Shown: positions 17,608 to 26,961 of the stretch, one piece after another | Layout: each line of letters starts with the position of its first letter | Numbering within the stretch: the stretch's first letter is position 1 | Assembly: GCF_002374315.1 (NCBI RefSeq) | Contig: NZ_NWUX01000020.1 | Span: 22,077-86,076, forward strand | Source of the DNA: Vreelandella nigrificans | GTDB taxonomy: Bacteria > Pseudomonadota > Gammaproteobacteria > Pseudomonadales > Halomonadaceae | Direction of reading: 5' to 3' | DNA: 64,000 nt | The notes under the pieces: model-generated | Told to the model about the DNA's origin: nothing | The model's database searches: none | The model's input: the letters and a program-made list of their open reading frames with translations, nothing else | Position numbers and translations under genes: made by a program

Positions 17608-18646
17608 GCGCATTGCTATTGTCTTGCTGCTGCTATGCCTGGCCTCATGCGCGGGTTTTATTATCGCTAACGAAGATCCCTTGGTGCGTAGGGAGATTAG
17701 CTTCGTTCACGCTGGTAATACCCTGCAAGGCGTATTGGTACTGCCAAACTCGATGGCTATGCCTGACGCATGTGTGGTGTTTGTTCACGGCTCCGGCGAC
17801 ATACCTCGTGATGCTTATGGCTACTACGAATCTCTGTGGCGCCTGTTTGCGGAGAAAGGATGGTGCTCGCTGTCCTGGGACAAACCTGGCGTTGGCGAGT
17901 CCGAAGGCGATTGGCGGCTGCAATCAATGGAGGATCGGGCCTATGAAGTTGCTGCGGCTATTGAATTTCTGCACACACAAGAGGGCTTGGGGGAGAGGCA
18001 AATTGGCTTGGTCGGTTTTAGCCAGGCGGGCTGGGTGCTTCCCAAAGTCGCTAACCTGCGCGACGATATTACCTTCCTGATCTCGGTGTCGGGCGCGGTC
18101 AACTGGATGGGTCAATCGCGCTATTCTGGACGTCAGCGCATGATTGCAGAGGGTATGACGGAGCAGGAGATCGATGAGGAAGAGCATGCCGCTGACCTAG
18201 TCAACGCCTTAATTCAACGCGATGCACCTTATACAGACTATCTGGAGCATATCGCAGGTGAGGTAGGTGTTAAGCCAATGAGCGAAGCTTTCTGGGGCTT
18301 CGCGAAACGCAACTGGCAAGCTGATGTGCGTAGTGACCTGCAGGCTATCAACGTGCCTATGTTGGCGCTCTTTGGCTCGCATGATGCCTATGTCGATCCG
18401 GTTTCCAGTGCTACTACCTATCGTCAACTACTTAAGTGCTCAGCCGCGCCGTTCTTCGAGGTTCGCCGCTTCGACCACGCTGACCATAGCCTGATGAAGT
18501 CAGACCAGGTGAAACCTGAGCATCAAGGCATGGATGCTTGGCTGAAGCTGTTCAAAATCTGGTTTCTTGGCGACGCTATCTTCGCCGACGGCGTTCTCGA
18601 TTGCCTAGCTGACTGGCTCGATAGGTTCCCCGAGGCAAGTGCCTAG
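17582..18646 (+). CDS. alpha/beta hydrolase lipoprotein
   Basis: About 354 residues from ATG 17582 (AAGGA upstream). A lipoprotein signal ends in the lipobox LASC, so it is probably anchored in the envelope. The hydrolase core has an oxyanion loop (VFVHGSGDIPRD), nucleophile elbow GFSQAG, acid in 'FGSHDAYVDP' and His in 'FDHADHSLM', a complete Ser-Asp-His set. Substrate unknown. It overlaps the tail of the decayed RND frame. Confidence 0.88.
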   Translation: MPSFSVSVKRIAIVLLLLCLASCAGFIIANEDPLVRREISFVHAGNTLQGVLVLPNSMAMPDACVVFVHGSGDIPRDAYGYYESLWRLFAEKGWCSLSWDKPGVGESEGDWRLQSMEDRAYEVAAAIEFLHTQEGLGERQIGLVGFSQAGWVLPKVANLRDDITFLISVSGAVNWMGQSRYSGRQRMIAEGMTEQEIDEEEHAADLVNALIQRDAPYTDYLEHIAGEVGVKPMSEAFWGFAKRNWQADVRSDLQAINVPMLALFGSHDAYVDPVSSATTYRQLLKCSAAPFFEVRRFDHADHSLMKSDQVKPEHQGMDAWLKLFKIWFLGDAIFADGVLDCLADWLDRFPEASA

Positions 18647-18703
18647 TCGGCATCTGGAGGTGGCTGGTTAACATGTGGTGGGGTGGGAGAGAAAATCCTG
18701 TGC

Positions 18704-19300
18704 TTAGGTGGTGTCTGTTAGCTTCAACACCATGGTTGTTGACCCAGAGAAACCGATTAACCATTTCAAGTAGGGAAAATTCTCTTCGTTTACGGCTATA
18801 AATCCTTTGGATTCGTACAGCCTCCTTGCTCTCGGGTTGCTATCGATAACGTCTAAGCGGATTGTCTCGAAACCATTATCCACGGCATGTGCAATAATGC
18901 TATCCAAGAGTCTGGAGCCTATACCTTGGCCTCGGAATCGGCTATCGACAGCAATCCCATCCATCACCAATTCTTGAGATTTTGGCTTGCGCTCGAATAA
19001 GCTGAACACCAGACATGCCCAGAGCCCTTTCAATGTTCCAAGCTTGCCTATCAGCTGTTTTATCCCGACTCCTCCCGTTAGCGAACCATTTGGCTGCTGA
19101 AACCCTGCTAGCCCAATGACCTCATCTTCAAGGATGGCAGTAAAGGAAAATTCAGGGATAAAGCAGTCGGAGAGCAATTGAATGCGTTTAGCCTTGTCAG
19201 GTATTGCGCTGGCGAATTTAGCGCCGAAAGCTTCCTCATAAAGCCTAGCGACAGGCTCAGCCTTTTCAAGGTTAAAGCCTTTCTGAATCACAATGCCCAT
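18704..19300 (-). CDS. GNAT family N-acetyltransferase
   Basis: 198 residues from ATG 19300 (AGGAAACAG upstream). 'LVMDGIAVDSRFRGQGIGSRLLDSII' is a clear acetyl-CoA loop with RGQGIG, followed by 'LDVIDSNPRARRLYESKGF'. The N-terminal half carries a family-typical hydrophobic stretch (LWACLVFSLFER). Substrate unknown. The 274 bp between this divergent gene and the plus-strand GNAT at 19575 show no gene or clear regulatory motif. Confidence 0.87.
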   Translation of the reverse strand: MGIVIQKGFNLEKAEPVARLYEEAFGAKFASAIPDKAKRIQLLSDCFIPEFSFTAILEDEVIGLAGFQQPNGSLTGGVGIKQLIGKLGTLKGLWACLVFSLFERKPKSQELVMDGIAVDSRFRGQGIGSRLLDSIIAHAVDNGFETIRLDVIDSNPRARRLYESKGFIAVNEENFPYLKWLIGFSGSTTMVLKLTDTT

Positions 19301-19574
19301 ATGCTGTTTCCTAGATTCAAAGAGTAATAACAATTGATCCAGACGTGGTGGTGTTAATTTTTATTTGCAGAGGTGGGGCAATATCAGAAGCTGATCACTC
19401 AGCTATTAAAGCCAATGCCAATCAAGCTAGCTGCCAACTCAACTATAATTCATGCTTTGTAGGTTTGATACCTTAAGCTTTATGGTCATCTAATGAGGCT
19501 TTGCCTTAGCATTGAAAGCAATGCAGTCTACGCGACAAGTGCGTGAGAGTGACCGTTAAACATAGAGAACTCCC

Positions 19575-20013
19575 ATGGAAATTCGGCAAGTCTATGAAAC
19601 AGAACTTGCCAGCGTGCTAGACCTTATTGATGAATATGACCGTGATCTTTCACCCAGGCCTGCGGATGAGGAATTGCAGCGTATCTTTGGTTCGATATTA
19701 CACAGTGGGGGCGTCGTTGGTGCCATCACTGATGATGGCATGGTGGGTACCTGTACCGTGAATATTTGTGCTAACTTGAGCTGGTCTGGTCGCCCGTATG
19801 CAATCATCGAAAACGTGATTGTATCCAAGGCTTACCGCAAGCAAGGTATCGGACACGCTATTCTTAGGTACGCTGCAGAATTTGCACAGCAAGCTGGCTG
19901 TTATAAGGTGGTGCTTATAACTTGCTCTAAAGTCCCCCTCGACACACATGTTCTACGAGTTTTCAGGTTTTAGTCCCGATAAGCTGGGGTATCAAGTAAG
20001 GTTCGATGCATAA
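19575..20013 (+). pseudogene. GNAT acetyltransferase with frameshift in a C5 run
   Basis: The frame encodes a GNAT (MEIRQVYETELASVLDLI..., IENVIVSKAYRKQGIGHAIL) but ends at 19973 with a nonsense tail after 'LITCSKVP'. Removing one C from the run of five at 19934-19938 restores STHMFYEFSGFSPDKLGYQV and a stop at 20011-20013, exactly the missing C-terminal helix and strand. Either a real one-base insertion, a slippage-switchable site or a sequencing error. Confidence 0.85.
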
Positions 20014-20057
20014 CGCTAATTTACCTATTAGCGCGATGATGTACTTGGCAGGTGATA

Positions 20058-20801
20058 TTAAACTTTCACACACACAAAAATCGCATTACCAGAGCCGTTA
20101 TCCCAGGGAATGATTTTTTCGTAGTTGTGCTCAAATACATGAACCTCAAAGTGAGGCGTTAAGAGTGCGCTTAACTCCGCAAAGCTGATGGCCACCATAG
20201 GGTGTTCGTCGTCCCAAAGCTGTGTCTCTTCCGCGTTAGTCTTTTCAATACTTAGCCTGAGTGATTGCTTTTCTCCTTGCCCGCTGTAGTGCCAACCAGA
20301 GCGGAATGTGAATACAGCATCTTCTTGTTTAGCGCTGTGTTTAACAGATAAATCGTTATCAATTTTATCTTTATCGACAGCATTAAAACAGAAAACACCG
20401 CCAGGCTTGAGTGCGTGGTGTACGGTGGATATACATGCTGCCAGTTTTGCAATGCCATCGTTGTAGTGGATGGAGTATAAAAAACAGGTAATTAGATCGA
20501 GGGGGACGCTTACCTCGAAGGTGCTCATGTCTTGCAAGGTGAAGTGTGCTTCTGGACAACGTATGGCGGCGATATCCAGCATCGGTTGGTTGATATCCAG
20601 CCCGCTACTGACATAGCCAAAATCAATAAAATGGCGTACGTGAGGGCCGGTGCCACAGGCTAAATCTAGGTGTGTGGTACCGCCGTTACCGAAAAGCTGA
20701 TGCAACCTGCGAATGGCATTGCTTTGTGCTGGGTAGTTGATATCTACGCACATCAAATCGTAGTAGCCAGAAAGGTCGGTATAGAGTGCGTTGGCGGACA
20801 T
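20058..20801 (-). CDS. class I SAM-dependent methyltransferase
   Basis: 247 residues with motif I LDLACGTGPHVRHF, 'SGLDINQPML' (ribose-binding acidic residue), 'FTLQDMSTF' and 'HHALKPGGVFCFN'. These are the Methyltransf_25/11 elements. The acceptor is unknown; family relatives methylate small molecules. Downstream plus-strand neighbours are unrelated, so it is probably monocistronic. Confidence 0.86.
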   Translation of the reverse strand: MSANALYTDLSGYYDLMCVDINYPAQSNAIRRLHQLFGNGGTTHLDLACGTGPHVRHFIDFGYVSSGLDINQPMLDIAAIRCPEAHFTLQDMSTFEVSVPLDLITCFLYSIHYNDGIAKLAACISTVHHALKPGGVFCFNAVDKDKIDNDLSVKHSAKQEDAVFTFRSGWHYSGQGEKQSLRLSIEKTNAEETQLWDDEHPMVAISFAELSALLTPHFEVHVFEHNYEKIIPWDNGSGNAIFVCVKV

Positions 20802-21017
20802 GGTTGCCTAATGCTGGGTGCTAATGAAGGAGGGGGCAGCATAGTAAACGAGCGGATTGGTTTTGAGAAGCGGGCATAGCTTGGAGTTTTTCTTTTACCT
20901 ACATTATTGCCATTACCCCATATTGCCATGGCTCTAAAGAAACCCTGATGATTACCGATATAGAATTAAGACGATCAAGAATTTTCTGGTTGTTGCTCAA
21001 TATCAAGAGAGACCGCT

Positions 21018-21425
21018 ATGCCCAAAACAGTGACCTGTATCGTCGCCACCTTGCTCTTATCTTTATTCACCCAGGTGCATGCAAGTACCAATGCGGCAGA
21101 GGCAGTTGCGTTGGCGTGGCTTGAAGCCATCGATAGTGGTCAGTACAAGCAAGCCTGGGAAGCTTCTTCTCCGATACTGCAAAGACCGCTTTCACCGTAC
21201 ATGTTAGAGCGCACCATCGGCGCGGCAAGACGAGATTTTGGTGCGGTAGAGTCGCGTCAACGAGTCCGTGTAAGCCGTGAGCGGTCAATGCCCGGCGCGC
21301 CTGATGGCGACTACATGGTGTTCACCTTTCAAACGCGATTTGAGAACAAAGCGAGGAGCATCGAAACGATTACTCCCCACTTAGAAGAGGGGGCCTGGCG
21401 GGTTAGCGGTTATTATGTGAAGTAG
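21018..21425 (+). CDS. DUF4019 domain secreted protein
   Basis: 135 residues: signal peptide (KTVTCIVATLLLSLFTQVHA) then a DUF4019 domain (AVALAWLEAIDSGQYKQAWEAS, RERSMPGAPDGDYMVFTFQT, ending ITPHLEEGAWRVSGYYVK). The fold is NTF2/SnoaL-like and exported to the periplasm; function unknown. ATG 21018 follows GAGAGACCGCT. It is followed by the convergent alternative oxidase. Confidence 0.82.
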   Translation: MPKTVTCIVATLLLSLFTQVHASTNAAEAVALAWLEAIDSGQYKQAWEASSPILQRPLSPYMLERTIGAARRDFGAVESRQRVRVSRERSMPGAPDGDYMVFTFQTRFENKARSIETITPHLEEGAWRVSGYYVK

Positions 21426-21460
21426 TTGCCCTTGAAAAATCTTAAGTTAATTTTTCTTGG

Positions 21461-22114
21461 CTAGTCAGTCTGTTTCGACAGTTGGTCGGCAAAGTCGTGG
21501 TTGGTGTCGCGGTGGTCTGCTTCATCGGCCCTTACTGCAACTACCACTTCACGTAGTCGGGCATCCTGTGACAGGTTCCAGTAATCGATGGCGATTTGTG
21601 GTGCGGGAATGTTCTCGTATTCACCACGATCAATGCCTTCTAAGTATTCGGTGTAGCTATAAACGGCTTCCTCTTCTAAGTAACCTACCACGCGGTGGGC
21701 GGTTTTGCTGGAGCAGAGGTAAAGCAGGAAAAATAGGTTAAAGAAAATACCTTGCGCAACCATAATAATGAACCGCTCAAAGCGGTTAGGTTTCGCCACC
21801 TCGATAAACGTCATTAAGTGCATACGCTCGTTCTCGGCTTCATCTAATAGCGTGCGAATCCAGCCATCATCATCTTTAATTCGCCGTAGGGCATGTAAGT
21901 GCTGAATTGCGCCTCCTACCATGCCAGGTACAGCAGCCACTGTCTCTAAAATAACCGCTCGGTGACCGTAGCGGCCTGCAAAAAAAACATCCGCAAAAAA
22001 ACGCATAAAGCGTACCAGTCGATAAGCGATTCGATCTGAAAGCCCGCGTGGCTGGTAGTGCGTCTGCTGTGTATCTGTTTTGGTTGAATTAGTTGAATGG
22101 TTATCGGCTGCCAT
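21461..22114 (-). CDS. aox: alternative oxidase (cyanide-insensitive ubiquinol oxidase)
   Basis: 217 residues from ATG 22114 (AAGGAGA upstream). All diiron ligands are present: Glu57 (LETVAAVPG), Glu96 and His99 ([10 protein letters not shown]), Glu148 (LEEEA), Glu198 and His201 (RADEADH). AOX oxidises ubiquinol and reduces O2 to water without proton pumping, at the membrane face. It is found in some marine gammaproteobacteria, where it can support respiration under nitric oxide or cyanide. Divergent from nfeD. Confidence 0.96.
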   Translation of the reverse strand: MAADNHSTNSTKTDTQQTHYQPRGLSDRIAYRLVRFMRFFADVFFAGRYGHRAVILETVAAVPGMVGGAIQHLHALRRIKDDDGWIRTLLDEAENERMHLMTFIEVAKPNRFERFIIMVAQGIFFNLFFLLYLCSSKTAHRVVGYLEEEAVYSYTEYLEGIDRGEYENIPAPQIAIDYWNLSQDARLREVVVAVRADEADHRDTNHDFADQLSKQTD

Positions 22115-22154
22115 AGAGCTACTTCTCCTTTTTGAAGTCTCTTGGTACGACTTC

Positions 22155-22182
22155 TGTATAAGAGTGTGGTTCACCTTGTCAG
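22155..22182 (-). promoter_or_regulatory. candidate σ70 promoter for alternative oxidase
   Basis: On the minus strand CTGACA (-35, complement of 22177-22182) and TATACA (-10, complement of 22155-22160) are separated by 16 bp, about 40 bp before the aox start. The 323-bp divergent region to nfeD is AT-rich; I see no clear NsrR-type palindrome in it and no further gene. Confidence 0.5.
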
Positions 22183-22437
22183 AATAAATAGTCATTTGAT
22201 TAGGGCTTGTTTTTATTTATGTATGAAAATTTATTTAGGATTTTGTGGACGGATAGGTCGCTTTGTTAAAAGTGCTTGGTTATAGCTCGTTGTCCATGAT
22301 TTGTACAAAATATAAGGTTTGTGAAACAAGACGGCACTATGGTGGTCTCTATTAATGAGCGTGGAATAAGAGGCATGGCGATGTTTGTCAAAGTGAGCTA
22401 GACAGTGACATGAAGGCGCAAAGCGCGGGGAGTCGAT

Positions 22438-23814
22438 ATGAAAGCTCTTTCCCACAAATACCATTGGCTTTGGATATTTATTGCTGGTGTCTTCATGGCC
22501 TCTCTTTCATTTACTTGGCAAGCGTTGGCGCAGAGCGGTACTGGCAACGCTGTGGTACTAAACGTTGAGGGGGCCATTGGCCCAGCCACTAAGGACTATT
22601 TTGAACGGGGCATGCGTCATGCGCGTGATCAGGGGAGTGAGCTGATGGTTGTCGAGCTCAACACTCCAGGTGGGTTGGTAGATACGACCCGTGACATGAT
22701 CCAGACCATGCTGAATGCCGATATACCTGTAGTTATGTATGTATCGCCCAGCGGAGCAAGGGCGGCAAGCGCAGGCACCTACCTGCTATATGGCAGCCAT
22801 GTGGCTGCCATGGCGCCAGCAACACATCTGGGCTCTGCAACGCCAATACAAATGGGCGGAGGCGGGCTGGTGAGCAGAGATGCTGACGAAGGCACTGCTG
22901 AAGAGAGCGAGGAGGCTACTGATAGGCCAAGCCGTGAAGGCAGTGCAATGGAACGTAAAGTGATGGAAGACGCAGTGAGCTTTATCCGAGGCCTGGCTGA
23001 GCGCCACGGGCGTAATGCTGATTGGGCTGAAGAGGCGGTTCGAGATGCGGTAAATCTCACCGCTAGCCGGGCATTGGAGCAAAACGTAATCAATGTGGTG
23101 GCACGTGATCTTGATGATCTGTTGGCGCAGATCGACGGCATGACGGTCGTGATGGAGCGCGGAGAATATACGCTGGCGACTTCGAATCTTACCATTGAGC
23201 GCTTCGACCCAGATTGGCGTACCCAGCTGCTATCGCTGATTACTAACCCCAATATCGCCTACTTCCTAATGATCATTGGCTTTTATGGAATAATTTTTGA
23301 ACTCTCCAGCCCTGGAAGCCTGTTCCCAGGCACTATCGGAGTCATTTGTCTGCTGCTGGCGCTCTTTGCCTTCCAGGTACTGCCCATCAATTATGCTGGG
23401 CTTGCACTAGTCTTAGTAGGAATAGCGCTAATGGTGGGGGAAGCACTGCTACCTAGTTTTGGCGTATTAGGAGGGGGAGGCGTTGTCGCCTTTGTGCTTG
23501 GTTCGGTGATGTTGATGGACGCTGAACACTTAGCTATATCGCTACCGCTAATTGGCGGAGTGGCGTTGGTGTCAGGCTGCTTGATGGTGTGGACAATGAC
23601 ACGTTTTGCCGCGCTGCGCAGGCGCCCCGTACACAGTGGTGCAGAACAGCTGATTGGTGCGGATGCGATTGCATTAGAAGACTTTCATACCCAAGGCCAT
23701 GTTCGCCTGCATGGTGAGCGCTGGAACGCGGTGTGTGACGTGCCCGTTAAGCAGGGCGATACCTTAAAGGTAGTGCGGCTTGATGGGTTAACTGTGCATG
23801 TGCTCCCCGACTGA
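22438..23814 (+). CDS. NfeD family membrane-bound serine protease (ClpP-like)
   Basis: 458 residues: signal anchor (1-31), ClpP-class protease domain (NAVVLNVEGAIGPATKDYF onward to about 235) with Ser111 in AASAGT, multiple transmembrane helices (about 270-400), and a C-terminal OB-fold NfeD domain (GADAIALEDFHTQGHVRLHGERWNAV). Homologous STOPP proteases cleave slipin/stomatin partners, and a slipin gene follows 30 bp downstream. The pair probably organises membrane microdomains. Confidence 0.92.
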   Translation: MKALSHKYHWLWIFIAGVFMASLSFTWQALAQSGTGNAVVLNVEGAIGPATKDYFERGMRHARDQGSELMVVELNTPGGLVDTTRDMIQTMLNADIPVVMYVSPSGARAASAGTYLLYGSHVAAMAPATHLGSATPIQMGGGGLVSRDADEGTAEESEEATDRPSREGSAMERKVMEDAVSFIRGLAERHGRNADWAEEAVRDAVNLTASRALEQNVINVVARDLDDLLAQIDGMTVVMERGEYTLATSNLTIERFDPDWRTQLLSLITNPNIAYFLMIIGFYGIIFELSSPGSLFPGTIGVICLLLALFAFQVLPINYAGLALVLVGIALMVGEALLPSFGVLGGGGVVAFVLGSVMLMDAEHLAISLPLIGGVALVSGCLMVWTMTRFAALRRRPVHSGAEQLIGADAIALEDFHTQGHVRLHGERWNAVCDVPVKQGDTLKVVRLDGLTVHVLPD

Positions 23815-23844
23815 CGGAAAACCAACTTCTATACGAGGTGTGCC

Positions 23845-24633
23845 ATGATGCTTTCATATTTTGTCCCCGTTGTGTTGGTAGTGATGCTATTCGCTGCCTC
23901 TATTCGCATATTGCCGGAATATAAGCGTGGGGTAGTGTTTTTCCTGGGTCGATTCCAGACGGTGAAAGGGCCAGGGCTAGTGGTCGTGATTCCTGGGATT
24001 CAGAAGATGGACGTGGTGGATTTACGCGTCATCACTATGGATGTACCGGAGCAAGATGTTATCTCTCAGGATAACGTGACGGTTAAAGTGAATGCAGTGC
24101 TTTACTTCCGTGTGGTAGACCCTGAAAAAGCAATTATTCAGGTGGAAAACTTTACTCAGGCAACCAGCCAGTTGGCGCAAACCACCTTGCGTTCAGTGCT
24201 GGGTAAGCATGACCTTGATGAAATGCTTTCCGAACGCGACAAGTTGAATGATGACATTCAAGAAATTATTGATACCCAGACGGAGGAGTGGGGGATCAAG
24301 GTCGCGAACGTTGAGATTAAACACGTCGATTTAGACGAGAGCATGATCCGTGCTATTGCGCGTCAAGCGGAAGCTGAGCGTGAACGGCGCGCTAAGGTTA
24401 TCCACGCTGAAGGTGAGCTGCAGGCTTCGAAAAAGTTAGTTGAAGCAGCTAATGTGATGCAGGAAAACTCAGCCGCACTTCAGCTGCGCTATCTGCAAAC
24501 CATGAGTGATATGAGTAATAAGAATGCTTCGACGATTTTCTTCCCGCTACCCATGGATATTATGGAAGCATTCAGGGATATGAAAGCGAAACACTCGACG
24601 CCAATGCCGGATAAAAAATCAGATGATGCATAG
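23845..24633 (+). CDS. slipin/stomatin-like SPFH protein
   Basis: 262 residues. One N-terminal membrane segment ([17 protein letters not shown]) then an SPFH domain ([53 protein letters not shown]) and a coiled-coil ([21 protein letters not shown]). Probably a multimeric inner-membrane scaffold and substrate or partner of the upstream NfeD protease, with which it forms an operon. Confidence 0.93.
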   Translation: MMLSYFVPVVLVVMLFAASIRILPEYKRGVVFFLGRFQTVKGPGLVVVIPGIQKMDVVDLRVITMDVPEQDVISQDNVTVKVNAVLYFRVVDPEKAIIQVENFTQATSQLAQTTLRSVLGKHDLDEMLSERDKLNDDIQEIIDTQTEEWGIKVANVEIKHVDLDESMIRAIARQAEAERERRAKVIHAEGELQASKKLVEAANVMQENSAALQLRYLQTMSDMSNKNASTIFFPLPMDIMEAFRDMKAKHSTPMPDKKSDDA

Positions 24634-24708
24634 AAAGTGGCAGCACACACCCACTGCAAGTTGACTTTCTAGCGCGGCTGGAAGTGGGTGGGCTACCAGC
24701 AAGCACGT

Positions 24709-24756
24709 TCGTTAAGATGCTCAGTCGTTAAGATACTAAGTCGTTAAGAGGCTAAG
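24709..24756. repeat. 16-bp tandem repeat x3 at the 3' end of a lysE gene
   Basis: Units TCGTTAAGATGCTCAG (24709-24724), TCGTTAAGATACTAAG (24725-24740) and TCGTTAAGAGGCTAAG (24741-24756). The third unit contains the stop codon (complement of 24744-24746) and last codons of the minus-strand LysE gene; the other two are downstream copies of that gene end. Confidence 0.9.
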
Positions 24757-25355
24757 CGCAGAGCGAAGCCAATGAGTAGCGTGCCAAATACCCAGTTCTG
24801 TATTTTTTGCTTTGTTTTATTGCCAGCAAACCAACGCTGCATTTTGGCCCCAGCGCAAGCATACAACGTATCATATATGAGCCCTACGCTAACTAGCATA
24901 GCCCCCAGTAGCGTGAACTGAAGCGCTACTGACCCCTGTTCGCTATGTACAAACTGGGGCAGTAGTACTGAGCAAAAAAGTAGCGACTTGGGGTTCAATA
25001 GGTTCGTTAGCAGCCCGCGCCGCCATGCCATGTAATAGCTTCCTTGAAGAGGCGCTTCCTGCTGATTAGCTGGGGCGCTAGACCGTGCCCGGATAAGCTG
25101 TAACGCCAGCCAAACCAAGTAGGCGGCACCTACATAACGAACCGCATCAAATAGCCATGGAGCAGCAATGAAAAGTGCTGCTAACCCTAATCCTGCTAGA
25201 GCTACATGTACGCCTCTGGCAATCGCTAGGCCTATTGCAGTGGCTAGTCCATGCCCGCGCCCAAGGGTGCTGCTGGTATGTAAAACGAGCAGCATATCAG
25301 GGCCAGGGACGAGGTAAACAATGGCTAAAGCGCCAATAAAAAGCCCGAGCTCCAT
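24744..25355 (-). CDS. LysE family amino-acid exporter
   Basis: 203-residue membrane protein with 'YLVPGPDMLLVLHTS' near the N-terminus (PGP family motif), 'RYVGAAYLVWLALQLIRA' and 'TNLLNPKSLLFCSVLLPQF'. About six transmembrane segments. AGGA lies about 12 bases before ATG 25355. It is divergent from an Lrp/AsnC regulator, the common arrangement for Lrp-controlled exporters. Its 3' end is part of a tandem repeat. Confidence 0.92.
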   Translation of the reverse strand: MELGLFIGALAIVYLVPGPDMLLVLHTSSTLGRGHGLATAIGLAIARGVHVALAGLGLAALFIAAPWLFDAVRYVGAAYLVWLALQLIRARSSAPANQQEAPLQGSYYMAWRRGLLTNLLNPKSLLFCSVLLPQFVHSEQGSVALQFTLLGAMLVSVGLIYDTLYACAGAKMQRWFAGNKTKQKIQNWVFGTLLIGFALRLAS

Positions 25356-25393
25356 AGTTTTACTTCCTGCTATAGATAAGTTGTAGGTAAACA

Positions 25394-25445
25394 GTGCTTT
25401 GAGAAAGCACTTTGAGAAAGCACTTTGAGAAAGCTCTTCGAGAAA
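25394..25445. repeat. 13-bp tandem repeat x4 between lysE and lrp genes
   Basis: Four consecutive 13-bp units: GTGCTTTGAGAAA, GCACTTTGAGAAA (twice, identical) and GCTCTTCGAGAAA, starting at 25394, 25407, 25420 and 25433. They lie in the divergent 194-bp promoter region of the exporter and the Lrp-type regulator, so they could be operator copies or slippage-generated spacer. Confidence 0.9.
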
Positions 25446-25549
25446 GCTAATGGTAGCGTTAAAGTGATGAGTGATTTCTTGCCATTTACACTTCTAAAAA
25501 GTCACTTGTTGGCAGTTTGTGCCAATTGAAATAAGAGAAATGCTTGTCT

Positions 25550-26026
25550 ATGCCAAACAGCCAATTAGATGCCACTGACCGCCGTATTCTTGCTTTGCTC
25601 CAAGGCGATGCTCGTTTAACTAATGTCGAGTTGGCAGAGAAGGTGAACTTGTCGCCATCTCCCTGTTTACGCCGAGTGCGGCGCTTGGAAGCCAGCGGCA
25701 TTATCCGTGGCTATCACGCCGAGCTTGATCGCCGGAGCGTCGGGTTAGAGTTAACTGTGTTTGTCGGCATTAAGGTGGAGCGCCACCGTGAGGAGCAGGC
25801 AAACGCCTTCCGTGAGGCTGTGGTGAAATTGCCTGAAGTGGTCACAGCCCACCTTGTATCAGGTGAGTCAGATTTTCTGCTACAGGTAGTGGTGCCAAGC
25901 CTGGCGGCTTATGATGCATTTCTCACTAGCACGCTGCTGCGTTTGCCAGGAGTAAGCGATATCCGCAGTAACTTTGCTATACAGCCGGTGAAAGAGTACG
26001 GAATTTTGCCGCTTACGGGAGGTTAG
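25550..26026 (+). CDS. Lrp/AsnC family transcriptional regulator
   Basis: About 158 residues. N-terminal HTH (DATDRRILALLQGDARLTNVELAEKVNLSPSPCLRRVRRLEASGII) and C-terminal RAM/AsnC ligand domain (ELTVFVGIKVERH..., VTAHLVSGESDFLLQVVVPSL). It senses amino acids and usually controls the adjacent exporter. ATG 25550 is used; the frame opens at TTG 25544. Divergent from the LysE gene with the 13-bp repeats between. Confidence 0.92.
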   Translation: MPNSQLDATDRRILALLQGDARLTNVELAEKVNLSPSPCLRRVRRLEASGIIRGYHAELDRRSVGLELTVFVGIKVERHREEQANAFREAVVKLPEVVTAHLVSGESDFLLQVVVPSLAAYDAFLTSTLLRLPGVSDIRSNFAIQPVKEYGILPLTGG

Positions 26027-26112
26027 CTGCTACGTTAAATAAATTGATAATAGCGTGATGTATAGCGCTGGTCTGGCTACCAGGAACTACTTTTCAATAC
26101 TGCGAGCAGAGC

Positions 26113-26961
26113 ATGAGTCCAATCTCGACACCTATTTTCTGGCGTGATGCGCGTATGCCCTATGTGGAGCTGCGTAAAATTATTGACGCACGCCAGGTTT
26201 GCTATGCACCCCATAGCCATGCGCATTGGTCGCTGGGGGCGGTAACGGCAGGTAAAAGCACGTTTAGCTATCGTGATGCCACGTATCAGATTTCTGCCGG
26301 CGATCTGGTCATGATGAATCCGCACTGGGTACATGCTTGCAACCCCATTGAGAACCAGCCCTGGGCATACTTAATGCTTTATGTAGACGCAGCGTGGTTA
26401 AGTGAGTTGCGCTACCAAATGGGGCTGCTGGATACTCCTCGCTGGCAAGATATTGCGACTGCGGTTATTACTCAGCCTAAGCTCTTTAGTGGTTATTGCG
26501 ATATGGCGACATGCTTGCTGGATGAGCGGCGTGATATAGAGGATAAGAAAGCGGTACTTACTGAATATCTGGCTGAAGTTATGCAAACGCTTGCGCAGGA
26601 GCCCGAGGTGGAGTTTCCAGGTGCCCCCTGCATGCTGGAACATGTTGCGGCCTATGTACGTGCCAACTGTACCGCCGATATACCGCTCAAGCGCTTATGT
26701 CAGCTGTCTGGCTATAGCGCTGGGCATCTTGTTCGAGCGTTTAAGCAGCACTTCGGGCTAACGCCCCATGCCTACCTGATTAACCAACGTATCCAGATGG
26801 GGCAGAATGCACTTAAGCGAGGACAGCCTATCGTTGAGGCAGCCTTAAACGCAGGCTTTAATGATCAGCCCCACTTTCAAAGAACGTTTAAGCGCTTGGT
26901 GGCAGCGACACCGAACCAGTATCGCTATCCACTGCTCAAACAGCAGGAGCTATTCCAGTAG
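26113..26961 (+). CDS. AraC family transcriptional regulator, cupin sensor domain
   Basis: 282 residues. N-terminal AraC-type cupin ('CYAPHSHAHWSLGAVTAGKSTF', 'SAGDLVMMNPHWVHACNP') and C-terminal double HTH (LKRLCQLSGYSAGHLVRAFKQHFG and VEAALNAGFNDQPHFQRTFKRLV). Its 3' end overlaps the convergent LysE-type gene by 12 bp; AraC-cupin regulators of this type often control neighbouring LysE exporters, so that is the likely target. Confidence 0.9.
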   Translation: MSPISTPIFWRDARMPYVELRKIIDARQVCYAPHSHAHWSLGAVTAGKSTFSYRDATYQISAGDLVMMNPHWVHACNPIENQPWAYLMLYVDAAWLSELRYQMGLLDTPRWQDIATAVITQPKLFSGYCDMATCLLDERRDIEDKKAVLTEYLAEVMQTLAQEPEVEFPGAPCMLEHVAAYVRANCTADIPLKRLCQLSGYSAGHLVRAFKQHFGLTPHAYLINQRIQMGQNALKRGQPIVEAALNAGFNDQPHFQRTFKRLVAATPNQYRYPLLKQQELFQ

